In this document: positions 5,774 through 7,657 of the stretch, one piece after another
How positions within the stretch are numbered: position 1 is the first letter of the stretch
How the letters are laid out: each line of letters opens with the position of its first letter
DNA from: Actinomycetes bacterium
Lineage (GTDB): Bacteria > Actinomycetota > Actinomycetes > Propionibacteriales > Propionibacteriaceae
Direction of reading: 5' to 3'
Assembly (NCBI GenBank): GCA_023387135.1
Contig: JAEWIK010000388.1
Coordinates: 1 to 7,657, forward strand
DNA length: 7,657 nucleotides
The notes under the pieces: generated by a model
Databases searched by the model: none
What the model was told of the DNA's origin: nothing
Seen by the model: the letters and a program-made list of their open reading frames with translations, nothing else
Translations under genes and position numbers: made by a program

Positions 5774-7299
5774 CCGCGCGTCGCGGGTCGCCGGGAGCCC
5801 GACGCCAGGGGATCCTGACCGTCGACGTCGGCACCACCGCCGTGAAGACGACGTTGTGGGACGAGAGCCTCACCGAACTGGCCAGCCACACCGGGGAGTA
5901 CCGGCTCGTCACCACCGGCGGGCTGATCGAGGTGGACCCCGGCGTGTACACCGACGCCACGCGTCGCGGCATCCGCGCCGTCCTCGACGGGCAGGATGCC
6001 GTGTCGGTGACGGCGCTCGCGCTCACCACGCAGGGCGAGACCCTGATCGCCGCCGGTCCCGACGGCTCGCCGCTCGGCAACGCGATCGTGTGGCTCGACG
6101 CCCGGGCCCAGGCCGAGGCGGCGCGGCTGCGGGAGGCCATCGACCCCGACACCTTCTACTCCACCACCGGGCTGCCCGAGCTGAACGGCGCCGTGCCGCT
6201 CGCCAAGGCCATGCGACTCGTGACCACGCTGCCGGCGCTGGCCCTGCCAGGCTCGCGGCTGCTGTTCGTGGAGGACTTCCTCGTCAGGTGGCTGACCGGC
6301 AGGGTCGTCAGCCACAGGTCGCTGCAGACCTCCTCCGGCTGGCTGAACCTCGCGACAGACGACTACTGGGAGGAGGCACTGCAGGCCGCAGGCGTGGAAC
6401 GGCGGCTGCTGCCCGACCTCGTCGGGTCGGCCGAACCGGTGGCTCCGCTCCTGCCGGAGCGGGCGCTGGAACTGGGCCTGCCGCCCGGCGTCCTCGTCGT
6501 GGCGGGCGCGATGGACCAGGCCGCCGCGGCGCTCGGTGCCGGCATCGCCGTCCCGGGCAGGGTCGGCGTCTCGTTCGGCACAGCCCTGGTCGTGACGGCG
6601 TCCTCGTCCACCCCCGTGACCGACCCCGTCCACCTGCCCACCACCTACCGGCACGCGCTGGACGGGAGCTTCCTCGTCCTGCTCATCGAGCCGACCTCGG
6701 GGGCACTGCTGACGTGGCTCCGCGACCTGCTGGCCGGCGACGACCCCGACTCCCTCGACTATGCGCGTCTCGACAGGCTGGCGAGCGGCGTGCCCGCCGG
6801 CAGCGACGGCGTGGTGGCCCTGCCGTTCTTCGAAGGCGGCGGCCAGGGTGCGCTCGCCCGCGCGACCGGCGGCTACCTCGGGCTCACCCTCGGGACCGGA
6901 CGCGGACACCTCGCGCGCAGCCTGCTGGAGGGCACTTCGTACGCGTTGCGCGACCTGCTCGGCGCGCTCGCCGCCCTCGGCCTTCCCGCCACCGAGCTCA
7001 GGACCAGCGGAGGCGGGTCGCGCAGCGCGCTGTGGCAGTCCATCGTCGCCGACGTCTGCGACGTCGAGGTCAGGCCGCTGCGGTCGTCCGAGGCGTCGTC
7101 GGCGGGGGCCGCACTGCTCGCCGCCTGGGGCAGCGGGCTCGTCGCGCCCGGGGTCGACCCCAGGTCACTCGACGACCTGGCGGCCGTCACGCCCGTCGCC
7201 CCCGAGGCCTACGAACCTCACTACTCCCGCTACCGGCAGGCGGTCGACGCGCTGCTGCAGTACTGGTCAGCCACGACAACGTCCAGGAGGAATCAATGA
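5770..7299 (+). CDS. FGGY-family carbohydrate kinase
   Basis: This 509-residue protein has the size and fold signatures of FGGY sugar kinases (xylulokinase, ribulokinase, glycerol kinase), which phosphorylate a ketose or polyol with ATP in the cytoplasm. The first phosphate-binding loop is VDVGTT (18-23, D19). TTQGET (86-91) followed by NAIVWLDAR is the usual sugar-site region. GAMDQAAAALGAG carries the predicted catalytic base D249, GVSFGTA follows as the second phosphate loop, GGGSRS (414-419) is the adenosine motif, and SSEASSAGAAL is the C-terminal FGGY helix. Substrate cannot be assigned; the MHG motif of E. coli xylulokinase is not seen. The TTG at 5770 is chosen because no ATG or GTG lies in frame between the preceding gene's body and the VDVGTT loop, and it forms a TTGA overlap with the SDR 2 stop. 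No strong ribosome site precedes it, so translation probably depends on coupling. Its stop overlaps the isomerase ATG. Confidence 0.92.
   Translation: MTARRGSPGARRQGILTVDVGTTAVKTTLWDESLTELASHTGEYRLVTTGGLIEVDPGVYTDATRRGIRAVLDGQDAVSVTALALTTQGETLIAAGPDGSPLGNAIVWLDARAQAEAARLREAIDPDTFYSTTGLPELNGAVPLAKAMRLVTTLPALALPGSRLLFVEDFLVRWLTGRVVSHRSLQTSSGWLNLATDDYWEEALQAAGVERRLLPDLVGSAEPVAPLLPERALELGLPPGVLVVAGAMDQAAAALGAGIAVPGRVGVSFGTALVVTASSSTPVTDPVHLPTTYRHALDGSFLVLLIEPTSGALLTWLRDLLAGDDPDSLDYARLDRLASGVPAGSDGVVALPFFEGGGQGALARATGGYLGLTLGTGRGHLARSLLEGTSYALRDLLGALAALGLPATELRTSGGGSRSALWQSIVADVCDVEVRPLRSSEASSAGAALLAAWGSGLVAPGVDPRSLDDLAAVTPVAPEAYEPHYSRYRQAVDALLQYWSATTTSRRNQ
7285..7290 (+). promoter_or_regulatory. 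Shine-Dalgarno site of the isomerase gene
   Basis: AGGAGG lies inside the kinase coding region, five bases before the ATG at 7296. It fixes that ATG as the start despite the four-base overlap (ATGA) with the kinase stop. Confidence 0.8.
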
Positions 7300-7657
7300 C
7301 ACCGCGCAAGCCCTCGCTCGGCGTGCTCGGGCTTCTGCTCGACGCGTACAAGCCGCTCTTCCCCGGCATCCAGGAGCAACAGGAGGACTACCTCCGCGGC
7401 GTCCTGGACGGTTTCGCCGAGCTGGCCGACTTCCACTTCCCCGGTGCGGCCACGAGCCGCGAGCAGGTCGAGGAGACGATGCGCCGCTTCAACGCCGGCG
7501 GCGTCGACGGCGTCCTCATCGTGATGCTCTCCTACGCCCCCGGGCAGCACGTGGTGCGGGCCATGAAGGACAACAGGCTGCCGCTCGCGCTCGTCCTCAT
7601 CCAGCCCGAGGAGGTCACCCGGCGCGACGTCGTCGAGCGCGACCTGACCGTCAACCA
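7296..7657 (+). CDS. L-fucose/L-arabinose isomerase-like protein, 3' partial
   Basis: Only the first 120 codons are present; the gene runs off the window. The visible part resembles the N-terminal domain of L-fucose/L-arabinose isomerase family proteins, metal-dependent enzymes that convert an aldose to the matching ketose. Supporting stretches are LGLLLDAYKPLFPGI near the N-terminus, FHFPGAATSREQVEE (about 49-63), GVDGVLIVMLSYAPG (about 71-85) and LPLALVLIQPE, then DLTVN at the edge, where relatives continue into a THG/IHG-type substrate motif. The metal ligands lie further downstream and cannot be checked. The ATGA overlap with the kinase and a strong AGGAGG indicate coupled, efficient translation. 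In an isomerase-kinase pathway this enzyme would supply the ketose that the kinase phosphorylates. Which sugar is unknown, and arabinose or fucose should not be assumed. Confidence 0.82.
   Translation, partial: MTPRKPSLGVLGLLLDAYKPLFPGIQEQQEDYLRGVLDGFAELADFHFPGAATSREQVEETMRRFNAGGVDGVLIVMLSYAPGQHVVRAMKDNRLPLALVLIQPEEVTRRDVVERDLTVN

Noticed and set aside
5734..6909. A 391-codon minus-strand open frame opposite the kinase.
   Set aside because: Its composition is Gly/Arg/Gln/Val-rich with no recognisable motif, while the plus strand has all FGGY kinase motifs.
5770..7299. Naming the kinase xylulokinase, ribulokinase or fuculokinase.
   Set aside because: The FGGY motifs are shared by all of these, and the visible sugar-site segment (TTQGET) does not match the xylulokinase MHG motif. 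No substrate-specific residue pattern was decisive.

Overview
The window reads as chromosomal DNA of a high-GC Gram-positive bacterium, most likely an actinomycete. This rests on the strong G/C bias at third codon positions, two GTG starts and one TTG start, and an apparently leaderless gene. The host cannot be named more closely from the sequence alone. Coding density is high, no stretch over 300 bases lacks a gene, and I see no tRNA, rRNA, CRISPR array or insertion sequence.

Region 1 (1-1854, + strand) is the 3' four fifths or so of a tandem, two-lobe 6-phosphofructokinase. It resembles the animal/fungal duplicated enzyme more than the usual single-lobe bacterial PfkA: the first lobe keeps catalytic residues and the second has lost several. 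It meets a convergent gene at a 10-bp perfect inverted repeat that spans both stop codons (1843-1880), a probable bidirectional terminator.

Region 2 (1869-4116, - strand) holds two genes likely read together: a 12-helix major facilitator transporter, then a Gfo/Idh/MocA-type NAD(P)-dependent sugar oxidoreductase.

Region 3 (4117-4203) is a short, relatively AT-rich divergent control region. A good sigma-70-like promoter faces the transporter, and a TANNNT -10 box faces right, exactly placed to start RNA at the A of the next ATG. The two promoters physically overlap.

Region 4 (4204-7657, + strand) is a sugar-catabolic operon: SDR dehydrogenase 1 (NADP-type signature), SDR dehydrogenase 2 (NAD-type signature), an FGGY-family sugar kinase, and the first 120 codons of an L-fucose/L-arabinose isomerase-like protein that runs off the window. 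The last three genes overlap by 4 bases at each junction (TTGA, then ATGA), which implies translational coupling.

Together regions 2-4 look like a divergently controlled locus for uptake and breakdown of an unidentified sugar or polyol: transporter, up to three oxidoreductases, an isomerase giving a ketose, and a kinase giving a ketose phosphate. The substrate cannot be read from the sequence. No regulator, aldolase or epimerase is in view; they may lie just beyond 7657. The phosphofructokinase is a separate, convergent transcription unit, and its proximity need not mean a shared pathway.
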